From the NCBI GenBank assembly GCA_017387685.1, contig JAFOEU010000005.1, positions 1 through 35,566 of the forward strand: a stretch of 35,566 nt of DNA, in the 5' to 3' direction. The number at the start of each line of letters is the position of its first letter. Position 1 is the stretch's first letter. The translations under genes and the position numbers were made by a program. Below are positions 7,907 to 14,910 of the stretch, piece after piece. Source of the stretch: Clostridia bacterium (lineage in GTDB: Bacteria; Bacillota; Clostridia; Oscillospirales; CAG-272). The notes beneath the pieces were generated by a model, which searched no databases, was not told the origin of the DNA, and saw nothing but the letters and a program-made list of their open reading frames with translations.

Positions 7907-8890
7907 TTACTTTCTCTTTCTGCGGATAACGATGGGAGCTGCAAGTGCTGCAACTACGAGGAGTGCGGAGCCGGAGATGACCGAGCCACAACCGGACTTC
8001 TTGGGTTCTTCGACCTTCTGAGTCTCGGGAGCCTTGGTGGTGGGAGCATCGGTAGCCGCAGGAGCTTCGGTTTCGGGCTCAGCGGTAGTTTCGGGCGCCT
8101 TGGTGGTTTCGGGAGCCTTAGTCTCGGGAGCTTTGGTGGTCTCGGGTGCTTCCGTGGTTTCGGGATAAACTACCTCGCCGAAGGAAAGTCCCTTAACGAC
8201 GTAGCAATCGCTTACGGTGACAACGTGACCTGCATAGTAGGAGTAGAAGAAGAGACCGAGAACGTCAGCCATAAAGAATTCGATCTGACCCTCGATACCC
8301 TGGTCAACGAGAGCGTACTGACCGTTTACGTCCTTGATGTAGATAGCGGTGGTGCAGTTAACGCCGTTAACCTCAAGGGCGTACTCCTGAACGATAGTGC
8401 CTGTAATGGGGTCTGCATCGATGGGAGCGTTACATACGTTTGCAAAGCTTACGTATTCGTGACCGGTGAGGGAGCTGCCCTTGTTCATAAGTCTGATCTT
8501 ATCGGGGTAGCCGTACGCACCGTAAACCGAGTCTGCGTAAACACCGATAGCGTGGTTGCCGGTACGGGTTACGGTGTAATAAATGGTGTAGCAGGTGTTT
8601 TCATTGAGGGGAAGAGTCTCAATGAAGCCGCCCCAATAGGAAGCAGTCTTGTCTTTTGAGGTCTGAACGGTGATGGTGTTGGAGTTAGCGGGATCAACGT
8701 CAACCTGAGGGGTACCCGAAAGAAGCCCGGGCTCATAAATGCCCGCAGTACCGTTGAAGTCGGGAACAAATACAACTGTGCCGTCGGGCTGAAGGTCGAT
8801 GAGATTGTCAGCCGCGCTGACTGCGGTCATAGGAAGCATAGCAGAGATGACGAAGAGAAGCGAGATGATGATGGAAATAATCTTTTTCAT
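7907..8890 (-). CDS. Secreted surface protein with PETTKA stalk and GCGS-TM-basic tail (copy 2)
   Basis: A 327-residue paralogue of the gene at 6752-7741, collinear over the whole length. The signal peptides, the ASYWGGFIETLPLNE core and the C-terminal 30 residues (GCGSVISGSALLVV ... RRKRK) are near identical. Differences cluster around residues 135-160 (HEYVSFANVCNAPID versus HDYVYYDKMAMDVPT) and in the stalk repeats. Secretion by Sec and retention by the C-terminal span are expected. ATG 8890 follows AAAAAGGAG. It has a separate promoter and terminator, so the two copies can be regulated apart. A tandem duplication with divergence of one surface patch is the simplest history; the ligand is unknown. 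Confidence 0.85.
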   Translation of the reverse strand: MKKIISIIISLLFVISAMLPMTAVSAADNLIDLQPDGTVVFVPDFNGTAGIYEPGLLSGTPQVDVDPANSNTITVQTSKDKTASYWGGFIETLPLNENTCYTIYYTVTRTGNHAIGVYADSVYGAYGYPDKIRLMNKGSSLTGHEYVSFANVCNAPIDADPITGTIVQEYALEVNGVNCTTAIYIKDVNGQYALVDQGIEGQIEFFMADVLGLFFYSYYAGHVVTVSDCYVVKGLSFGEVVYPETTEAPETTKAPETKAPETTKAPETTAEPETEAPAATDAPTTKAPETQKVEEPKKSGCGSVISGSALLVVAALAAPIVIRRKRK

Positions 8891-8930
8891 GATTTTTTCT
8901 CCTTTTTAATTTTTGTCGCTTGACAAAATA

Positions 8931-8959
8931 ATGATATCATTTTTGAGAGCATTTGTCAA
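8931..8959 (-). promoter_or_regulatory. Promoter of secreted paralogue copy 2
   Basis: Reverse strand TTGACA (8959-8954), 17 nt, TATCAT (8936-8931). The architecture and flanking words match the copy 1 promoter. Confidence 0.8.
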
Positions 8960-8989
8960 TACTTATTAACAATTTTATTGAATATAATT

Positions 8990-9021
8990 GATAAAATAAA
9001 GGGAGCCGGAAATCGGCTCCC
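8990..9021 (-). terminator. Intrinsic terminator of the iorAB operon
   Basis: Reverse-strand GGGAGCCG / CGGCTCCC stem (9001-9021) with an ATTTC loop, followed by TTTATTTTAT. Confidence 0.85.
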
Positions 9022-9033
9022 TTGGATGCTTTA

Positions 9034-9606
9034 TTAACCGTTATATCCGGCCTCAAATGCCTTGAGGTTCATTTCAACGAATTTAGGTGCAACGCTCGTC
9101 TTGATCGCGTCAAGCCAAAGTGCATCGTCGATTCCGAGGTGACGCGCAAGTCTGCCCATCAGAACGATGTTTACAGCCTTCTGCGAGCCCGCCTCGAGTG
9201 CGGGGGTGAGGGCGTCAAATGCATCAACGTCAACTCCGCGCGCAGAGAGGGTGTCGAGGATATCGGTGGGATATTCAGCCGCGCCCGAGGTTACGGGCAT
9301 AGGCGAGATCTCCTGAGTGTTGGTGATGAGCTTACCGCCGGTCTTAAGGCAATGTGCCCAACGAGCTGCCTCGAGCTTTTCGAAGGAAACAATGTAATCA
9401 GCCTCGCCGCTTTCGATAACGGGAGAGTAGACCTTTTCGCCATACTTGACGTAGGTGGTAACGCTACCGCCGCGCTGGCTCATTCCGTGAAGCTCGGAGA
9501 CCTTAACGTCGTATCCGAGACCGATGAGGATCTTACCGAGGAGCTTGCTGGCAAGGAGCGTTCCCTGACCGCCGACTCCGACTATCATAATGTTAGTGCT
9601 CTTCAT
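9034..9606 (-). CDS. iorB: Indolepyruvate:ferredoxin oxidoreductase, beta subunit
   Basis: A 190-residue protein of the pyruvate/ketoisovalerate oxidoreductase gamma-like family. The N-terminal GVGGQGTLLASKLLG motif is the hallmark of this domain, followed by SELHGMSQRGGSV and SGEADYIVSFEKLEA, which are typical of IorB. With IorA it converts arylpyruvates (indolepyruvate, phenylpyruvate, hydroxyphenylpyruvate) and CoA to aryl-acetyl-CoA, reducing ferredoxin; this is the oxidative branch of aromatic amino-acid fermentation, or the reverse for biosynthesis. ATG 9606 is chosen because GGAGGG lies just upstream, inside the end of iorA; the iorA stop and this ATG are one base apart, a translationally coupled pair. 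An intrinsic terminator closes the operon. Confidence 0.93.
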   Translation of the reverse strand: MKSTNIMIVGVGGQGTLLASKLLGKILIGLGYDVKVSELHGMSQRGGSVTTYVKYGEKVYSPVIESGEADYIVSFEKLEAARWAHCLKTGGKLITNTQEISPMPVTSGAAEYPTDILDTLSARGVDVDAFDALTPALEAGSQKAVNIVLMGRLARHLGIDDALWLDAIKTSVAPKFVEMNLKAFEAGYNG

Positions 9607-9607
9607 A

Positions 9608-11338
9608 TCAGTTGCCCTCCTTAATAGCATCAAATGCGCAAAGCTGTGCGCAAACGCCGCAGCCGGTGCAAAGTGTCTGATCGATCACAGCCTTACCGTC
9701 CTTGAAGGAGAGGGAAGGACATCCGAGACCCATACAGCGGCGGCAGGAACGGCACTTGTCGCTCTCAACGTGCATTGCGGGCGGTGTTTTTACGGATTTG
9801 AGAAGTACGCAAGGACGGCGCGAGATGATAACCGAGGGCTCGTCAGCGGCAAGCTCCTCCGTGAGCGCGGTCTTGCATTCGTCGAGATTATAGGGATCGA
9901 TCACACGAACGCGGTTGATTCCGAGCGCGTGGCAGAGTGCCTCAAGGTCGATCTTCGCCGCAGGCTCACCGCGGAGATTAAAGCCCGTGGTGGGATTCTG
10001 CTGATGACCCGTCATACCCGTGATCGAGTTGTCGAGAATAAGAACGGTGGAGTTGGTTCCGTTGTAGGCAATATTGCAAAGTCCGGTCATACCCGAATGC
10101 ATAAAGGTCGAGTCACCGATAACGGCAACAGTCTTCTTTTCCGCACCGGGAGTGGACTTGACGAAACCGTGAAGTCCCGAAACAGACGCGCCCATACAAA
10201 GTACGGAATCAAGCGCGTCAAGAGGCTTCTGTGCGCCGAGGGTGTAGCATCCGATGTCACCGAGAACGGTCAGCTTCATCTTGGAAATGACGTAGAAAAG
10301 ACCTCTGTGCGGGCATCCCGAGCACATTACGGGAGGACGCGCAGGAAGAGTTTCGGGCGCGTGAGCGTCGGGGAGAGCCTTGCCAAACGCCTTTGCTACG
10401 GTCTGCTGTGAATACTCGCCGATGGGGGAGAAGAGGTTTCTGCCCTCAACGTCAAGACCGAGCGACTTACAATGCTTTTCAATAATAGCGTCAAGCTCTT
10501 CAACTACGACGACTCGCTTTACCGATGCGCAGAAATCACGCAGGAGCTCGTCGGGAAGAGGATTGTGCATACCGATCTTAAGTACCTTTGCCTCGTCCTC
10601 GGAGAAGGTCTCGCGAACGTACTGATAGCAGATACCCGAGGTGATGATACCGAGCTCGGAGGACGTGCCGCTGATCTCGTTGATACCCGATTCGTTCGCG
10701 TAGTCGGTGAGCTTCAAGGTTCTCTCCTCAACCACGGGATGCTTCAGCTTTGCGTAGCCGGGCATCATAACGTACTTTGCGGGCTTCTTCTCGTAGGGAA
10801 CGGGAGTGGGGAGTATGCGCTCCTCCTCGCTGACAAGGCTCTGCGAATGCGCGGCTCTTGTGCATATACGGAAGAGAACGGGTGTATCAAACTTTTCGGA
10901 TACCTCGTAAGCGGTATGTACCATTCTACGAGCCTCGTCGGAATCCGAGGGCTCAAACATGGGGATCTTGGATGCAATAGCGTAGTTGCGCGAATCCTGC
11001 TCATTCTGTGAGGAATGCATAGCGGGGTCATCGGCAACGAAGATAATAAGTCCGCCGTTGATGCCTGTGTAGGAAAGTGTGAAGAGCGGGTCTGCGGCAA
11101 CGTTGAGTCCGACGTGCTTCATAGCGCAAGCGGCTCTGTGACCGGCAAGCGATGCGCCGAAGGCTACCTCGAGCGCTACCTTTTCGTTGGGTGCCCATTC
11201 GCAATCTATCTCCGCGTATTTAGCGGTAAATTCGGTGATCTCGGTTGAAGGAGTACCGGGGTAAGAGGAAACAATCTCACATCCTGCCTCATAAAGACCG
11301 CGTGCGATGGCTTCGTTTCCAAGCATTAATCTTTTCAT
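9608..11338 (-). CDS. iorA: Indolepyruvate:ferredoxin oxidoreductase, alpha subunit
   Basis: A 576-residue protein near the usual IorA length. It opens with GNEAIARGLYEAGCEIVSSYPGTPSTEI, the N-terminal thiamine-diphosphate PYR-domain signature. A central domain, the TPP-binding PP domain (CSGCPHRGLFYV, then GDIGCYTLG and ILDNSITGMTGHQQNP), and a C-terminal ferredoxin module follow. In the ferredoxin module CRSCRRCMGLGCP and CTGCGVCAQLCAF supply ligands for two 4Fe-4S clusters. The holoenzyme is a cytoplasmic alpha/beta complex passing electrons from arylpyruvate decarboxylation to ferredoxin. ATG 11338 has GAAAGG about 9 nt upstream. A promoter and a leader hairpin precede it. The gene is divergent from plsY. 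Confidence 0.95.
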   Translation of the reverse strand: MKRLMLGNEAIARGLYEAGCEIVSSYPGTPSTEITEFTAKYAEIDCEWAPNEKVALEVAFGASLAGHRAACAMKHVGLNVAADPLFTLSYTGINGGLIIFVADDPAMHSSQNEQDSRNYAIASKIPMFEPSDSDEARRMVHTAYEVSEKFDTPVLFRICTRAAHSQSLVSEEERILPTPVPYEKKPAKYVMMPGYAKLKHPVVEERTLKLTDYANESGINEISGTSSELGIITSGICYQYVRETFSEDEAKVLKIGMHNPLPDELLRDFCASVKRVVVVEELDAIIEKHCKSLGLDVEGRNLFSPIGEYSQQTVAKAFGKALPDAHAPETLPARPPVMCSGCPHRGLFYVISKMKLTVLGDIGCYTLGAQKPLDALDSVLCMGASVSGLHGFVKSTPGAEKKTVAVIGDSTFMHSGMTGLCNIAYNGTNSTVLILDNSITGMTGHQQNPTTGFNLRGEPAAKIDLEALCHALGINRVRVIDPYNLDECKTALTEELAADEPSVIISRRPCVLLKSVKTPPAMHVESDKCRSCRRCMGLGCPSLSFKDGKAVIDQTLCTGCGVCAQLCAFDAIKEGN

Positions 11339-11355
11339 AGTTACTGACCTTTCTG

Positions 11356-11373
11356 CACCCCTTTTTTGGGTGC
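11356..11373 (-). promoter_or_regulatory. Hairpin in the iorA leader
   Basis: Reverse-strand GCACCC, an A-rich loop, GGGTGC, located between the promoter and the RBS about 17 nt before the start codon. No U-run follows, so it is not a terminator; it may be an operator or a 5' stabiliser. Confidence 0.35.
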
Positions 11374-11391
11374 GCGGGGAATATAGGATAT

Positions 11392-11420
11392 ATTATAGCA
11401 CATATTTTGAAAGAATGCAA
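11392..11420 (-). promoter_or_regulatory. Promoter of iorAB
   Basis: Reverse strand TTGCAT (11420-11415), 17 nt, TATAAT (11397-11392), preceded by TGTGC (TGC extended -10). Confidence 0.8.
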
Positions 11421-11505
11421 TTGATTTCGACAAAATTCGTGAAGAAAAATTATTGTTTAGATAACAATTTTGTTGCAAATTTATCATAAATTTTTCCTTG
11501 GGATT

Positions 11506-11514
11506 TGATATAAT
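11506..11514 (+). promoter_or_regulatory. Extended -10 of the plsY promoter
   Basis: TGATATAAT with perfect -10 at 11509-11514; no good -35 at 16-18 nt. It leaves a leader of about 60 nt before plsY. Confidence 0.5.
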
Positions 11515-11584
11515 ATATCATAGAGAAAATGACGGTTTAGCTTGATAAAACCTTGCAAACCGCATACTTTTGAAAGGGCGCGAA

Positions 11585-12316
11585 ATGCTTACGAAAATCA
11601 TTCAAAGAGGACTGTTCGGCATTCTTTGCGAGAGCTTCTCGATAACTGCAGAGAATCTCGGCTATTGGCTTATGCTGCTGCTTGCGGTGGCACTCTCGGT
11701 TGCCTCGGGATATCTCCTCGGCAGCATCAATTCGGCTATAATCATATCAACCAAAAAGTTCGGCAGCGATATCCGCACTCATGGAAGCGGTAACGCCGGA
11801 ATGACGAATATGTTCCGTACGTTCGGAAAAAAGGGCGGCTTGCTTACTCTTTTTGGTGACGTCGCTAAAACGATCGTCCCGATCCTGCTTGGATATCTTT
11901 TCCTCGGATACGACGGCTCGTATCTTGCGGGACTCTTTGTGGTTCTCGGTCATTGCTTCCCCCTTTACTACAAGTTTAAGGGCGGCAAGGGCGTGCTCGC
12001 GATGTTCGCGATGATGTTTATGTGTGACATTCCCGTCTTCGGAATGATGATCCTCGTTTTCGCGATCATACTTATCGGCACCCGCCTTGTTTCGATGGCA
12101 TCGGTAATGACGGCATTTCTTTTGCCGATATTTATTGATATATGGTACACCTTGGTTTACGGTGACGGTGCACTCGCCGGAATCAGAGTACCCGTCGCGT
12201 TTCTTGTCACTCTCACCGTTGTCCTTCTTCATATTCCCAACCTCAAGCGTATTATGAACAGACAAGAGCCCAGAGTCAAAATGCCTTGGGAAAAGAATAA
12301 AGGGGATAAAAAATAA
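11585..12316 (+). CDS. plsY: Glycerol-3-phosphate acyltransferase (acyl-phosphate dependent)
   Basis: A 243-residue membrane enzyme that transfers an acyl group from acyl-phosphate to sn-glycerol-3-phosphate, the first step of phospholipid synthesis. The three family motifs are present: GSINSAIII ... HGSGNAGMTN (motif 1, which binds phosphate), KFKGGKGVLA (motif 2) and HIPNLKRIMNRQEPRV (motif 3, H-x-x-N-x-x-R-x-x-x-x-x-E). Usual PlsY proteins are near 200 residues; this one has roughly 30 extra at the N-terminus (MLTKIIQRGLFG ...) before the first canonical span, and a short basic tail. ATG 11585 is preferred over TTG 11570 because AAAGGG lies just upstream. The next gene starts on its stop codon (TAATG). 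Confidence 0.93.
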   Translation: MLTKIIQRGLFGILCESFSITAENLGYWLMLLLAVALSVASGYLLGSINSAIIISTKKFGSDIRTHGSGNAGMTNMFRTFGKKGGLLTLFGDVAKTIVPILLGYLFLGYDGSYLAGLFVVLGHCFPLYYKFKGGKGVLAMFAMMFMCDIPVFGMMILVFAIILIGTRLVSMASVMTAFLLPIFIDIWYTLVYGDGALAGIRVPVAFLVTLTVVLLHIPNLKRIMNRQEPRVKMPWEKNKGDKK

Positions 12317-13515
12317 TGACACTTTCGGAAACGAGAATTCAGACACTCGAGCTTCTTCTTGCTGCTGTAAGCGAAGGAATACTTCGCAAGGCTGTGTTCT
12401 CAAAGCCCACTGCAGAAGGCGAGATAAAGACCGAGCTTTCGTCCGTGATGATCGGCAATAAGGCAATGCTTCGCAAGGTCTCGTATATGCGCGACGGTAA
12501 GGCGATACAAAAGAACCATTCTGCCGACGAAAGAGGCGCGTTGTCAGAGCTTATCTCATCCCACGGACAGATCAATATAATGACTACTCTCGGCGATGCC
12601 GAGTTCAGAACCTCAAAGTCGGGCAAGGAAAATCTCGCAGGGGCGGGTAAGATCCTGACCGCGTTGAAATCGGGTGTCTCGGAGGATAAAAAAGCCGAGA
12701 TACAGAATAACGACAGAAAAAAGAATCATATTCTTGAAGGTAACGAGAGCTTCCTCATTGAGCTCGGAATTTCCGACCGCTCGGGAAGAATACACGATAA
12801 AAAACAGCACAAGTTCCGCCAGATCTGCCGATTCCTCGAATACGTCGAGGATATTTATCAGCATCTTCCTCGCGAAGGCGCTCTTCTTATCTACGATCTC
12901 TGCTGCGGAAAGAGCTACCTTTCGTTCGCTATCTACCACTATTTTACCGTAATCAAAAATCGCAAGGTCGAAATGACGGGCGTTGATCTCAAGGCGGACG
13001 TTATAGAATACTGCTCGGGTGTCGCTTCAAGACTCGGCTACCGTGATCTCAACTTTATCTGCGGTGATATCAATGATTTTGCCCCCGGCACCGAGCCTCA
13101 TCTCGTTGTATCGCTTCACGCCTGCGACGTCGCAACGGATATCGTTCTCCGCTACGCCGCCGAGCACCGCGCCGGAGTGATACTTTCGACTCCTTGCTGT
13201 CAGCGCGAGCTTTCGTCAAAGATAGATTGCAAAGAACTCAGCTTTGTGACTAAGTATCCGATACTTCGCCGCAAGCTCTGCGATGCATTGACAGACTCGC
13301 TCCGTCTTTCTTATCTCTTAAGCAAGGGGTATAACGTAGAAGCTTGTGAGCTTGTCGATCCCGAAGATACGCCGAAGAACATTCTTTTGCGCGCCGTAAG
13401 GATCAAAAGCTTCGATCCCGAAAGCTCCCGTGCGAAAAAGCTTCGCGAGGAGTTTGAAAATACCGCAGCCTTCTTGCTTGGAGGCGAGGATAAATCGCTT
13501 ACTTTTCTTAAATAA
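12316..13515 (+). CDS. SAM-dependent methyltransferase, Methyltransf_32 type
   Basis: A 399-residue protein. The first ~190 residues are a poorly conserved helical/charged region (KNHSADERGALSELI ...). The Rossmann methyltransferase core starts at about residue 194 with IYDLCCGKSYLSFAIYHYF (motif I), then GVDLKADVIEYC (motif II, acidic SAM ribose contact), FICGDINDF, VSLHACDVATD and STPCCQREL. The DLCCGKSYL / LHACD / PCCQ set is the signature of the Methyltransf_32 family, related to GSTCD-type eukaryotic proteins; the substrate (probably RNA) has not been firmly assigned. The start ATG overlaps the plsY stop by one base and has AGGGG 10 nt upstream, so the two genes form one operon. A small hairpin without T-run lies at 13529-13544 before the next gene. 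Confidence 0.85.
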   Translation: MTLSETRIQTLELLLAAVSEGILRKAVFSKPTAEGEIKTELSSVMIGNKAMLRKVSYMRDGKAIQKNHSADERGALSELISSHGQINIMTTLGDAEFRTSKSGKENLAGAGKILTALKSGVSEDKKAEIQNNDRKKNHILEGNESFLIELGISDRSGRIHDKKQHKFRQICRFLEYVEDIYQHLPREGALLIYDLCCGKSYLSFAIYHYFTVIKNRKVEMTGVDLKADVIEYCSGVASRLGYRDLNFICGDINDFAPGTEPHLVVSLHACDVATDIVLRYAAEHRAGVILSTPCCQRELSSKIDCKELSFVTKYPILRRKLCDALTDSLRLSYLLSKGYNVEACELVDPEDTPKNILLRAVRIKSFDPESSRAKKLREEFENTAAFLLGGEDKSLTFLK

Positions 13516-13566
13516 TATTCGCAACCACGCCGAAAAGCTTCGGCACGCATTACCTCGGAGGAATCA

Positions 13567-14844
13567 ATGAAGATCCATACAGTCAGAAAATATCTGGCAC
13601 AGCTTACCAAAGAACCCGTTAAAAACCTTTCCGCACACTACAAAATACTCACTGATGCCGTATGCAAGAATCTTGGCGTGAGACCCGTCAACGCGGTAAC
13701 TCTTGCCGTAGTCGGCCAGGATTCTGAATATACCGCTTCGACAGTAAGTGCGGCACTTCGCCACGCGGGATGCAGCAGTGCGACGATCAATTTCGATATC
13801 GCTGTTTCACCTGAAACCGCAATAGCCGTAAATGGCGAGCAGCTTCCATCCGAGGTCATCTCGAGGATAATCACAGCCATCCGAACCGTTGAGCGCTCGC
13901 TCTGCGCAAAAAGCGCCGAGGAGTTTTCTCAGCCTTGCGTATACGAAGTCTTTCTTTTGGGTGCACTTTGCGCCTGCTCGGAGATGGGGGTATCTCATAT
14001 TATAATCCAAGTTCCGCTCAATCGCATCCCGGCTGCCGTTGCTTCTATAGTTCCTCAGCCTAAGATGATACACTCAAACGAGATCTTCCCGGAGGAGGCA
14101 GAGATAATCAAACTTATTGCCCGTCGCGGTGTCGAGGAGATCGTCAGTGCGCCTCAGCAGAAGGAAAGCCGCCGCGCCCTTTACAATCTCTGCAACGAGC
14201 TTAACTGCTACCACGCAGTTGTTGCGCGCGGAGAGATAGAAACCGAAATTCCGAATTTCCGAGGCATTCCTTTTACTTACCGTAATTTCAGCGCAATAGC
14301 GGGAACACAGCTTCAATCCACCGTTGCGCTTGCAGCAACCGCTCTTGTGACTATCCGCGATCTTTCAAAGCTTCGCATCAAAATCGCTGATGAAGATGCA
14401 TACGTCGCCATCAACTGCCGCAAAATGCCGGGACGCGGTGAGATCGTTTCGATCAAGCCCTTCACGCTTTGCTGCACCGTTGAGCATGCGGATGTTCAGG
14501 CGATCGACCTTATGTTAAGCGATCTGAAAAACATCGTTGACGAGCGCGGCAGACGAATCAATATGATAATCGAATCCGCTGCGGCTAGCGAAAGTAAGAT
14601 CGTTGAGCGGATAAATGCTGAGGAAGCGCTTGCACAGAAGCTTGATAGAGTCGTTGTTGTTGGAGATGCCATAGAAAACGCCGAAAGCGTTGTGGCTTTC
14701 TCTGCCGCACTCAATGCATTTCCCTACCTCTCTGACGTTAAACACACGGACGACGTTGTACTCATAGTTTGCGGCTCGAGGAAATTCATCGAAAAGAATT
14801 ATCACGAGCTTGAAGCTGTTGTGAGAGACGATTTTACTTATTAA
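13567..14844 (+). CDS. FolC/Mur-ligase-like protein lacking the P-loop (probable pseudoenzyme)
   Basis: A 425-residue protein not immediately recognisable, but its plan follows folylpolyglutamate synthase (FolC). There is an N-terminal YLAQLTK...LGV segment, then VVGQDSEYTASTVSAALRHAG where FolC has GTNGKGS followed by a helix, then AIAVNGEQLPSEVISRII (FolC: ...RI-ING-x-I), VSHIIIQVPLN where FolC has the EVGLGG metal-binding strand, and MPGRGEIVSIKPFTLCCTVEHAD at the place of GR-x-E and DGAHNP. The ATP-binding Lys, the metal-ligand Glu and the AHNP motif are absent or changed, so ligase activity is unlikely. GGAGG at 13557-13561 supports ATG 13567. It is co-directional with the plsY-methyltransferase pair with a 51-nt gap and ends at a strong terminator. 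The resemblance is read by eye and could be coincidental in part. Confidence 0.6.
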   Translation: MKIHTVRKYLAQLTKEPVKNLSAHYKILTDAVCKNLGVRPVNAVTLAVVGQDSEYTASTVSAALRHAGCSSATINFDIAVSPETAIAVNGEQLPSEVISRIITAIRTVERSLCAKSAEEFSQPCVYEVFLLGALCACSEMGVSHIIIQVPLNRIPAAVASIVPQPKMIHSNEIFPEEAEIIKLIARRGVEEIVSAPQQKESRRALYNLCNELNCYHAVVARGEIETEIPNFRGIPFTYRNFSAIAGTQLQSTVALAATALVTIRDLSKLRIKIADEDAYVAINCRKMPGRGEIVSIKPFTLCCTVEHADVQAIDLMLSDLKNIVDERGRRINMIIESAAASESKIVERINAEEALAQKLDRVVVVGDAIENAESVVAFSAALNAFPYLSDVKHTDDVVLIVCGSRKFIEKNYHELEAVVRDDFTY

Positions 14845-14853
14845 TAATATAAT

Positions 14854-14888
14854 AACGCTCCCGACCTCATTACCGAGGCGGGAGCGTT
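14854..14888. terminator. Bidirectional terminator
   Basis: AACGCTCCCG / CGGGAGCGTT arms with an inner CCTC..GAGG stem; TTGTTTTG follows on the plus strand and an AT-rich tract on the minus side. Confidence 0.85.
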
Positions 14889-14910
14889 GTTTTGTTATAC
14901 TTAAGTAAAA

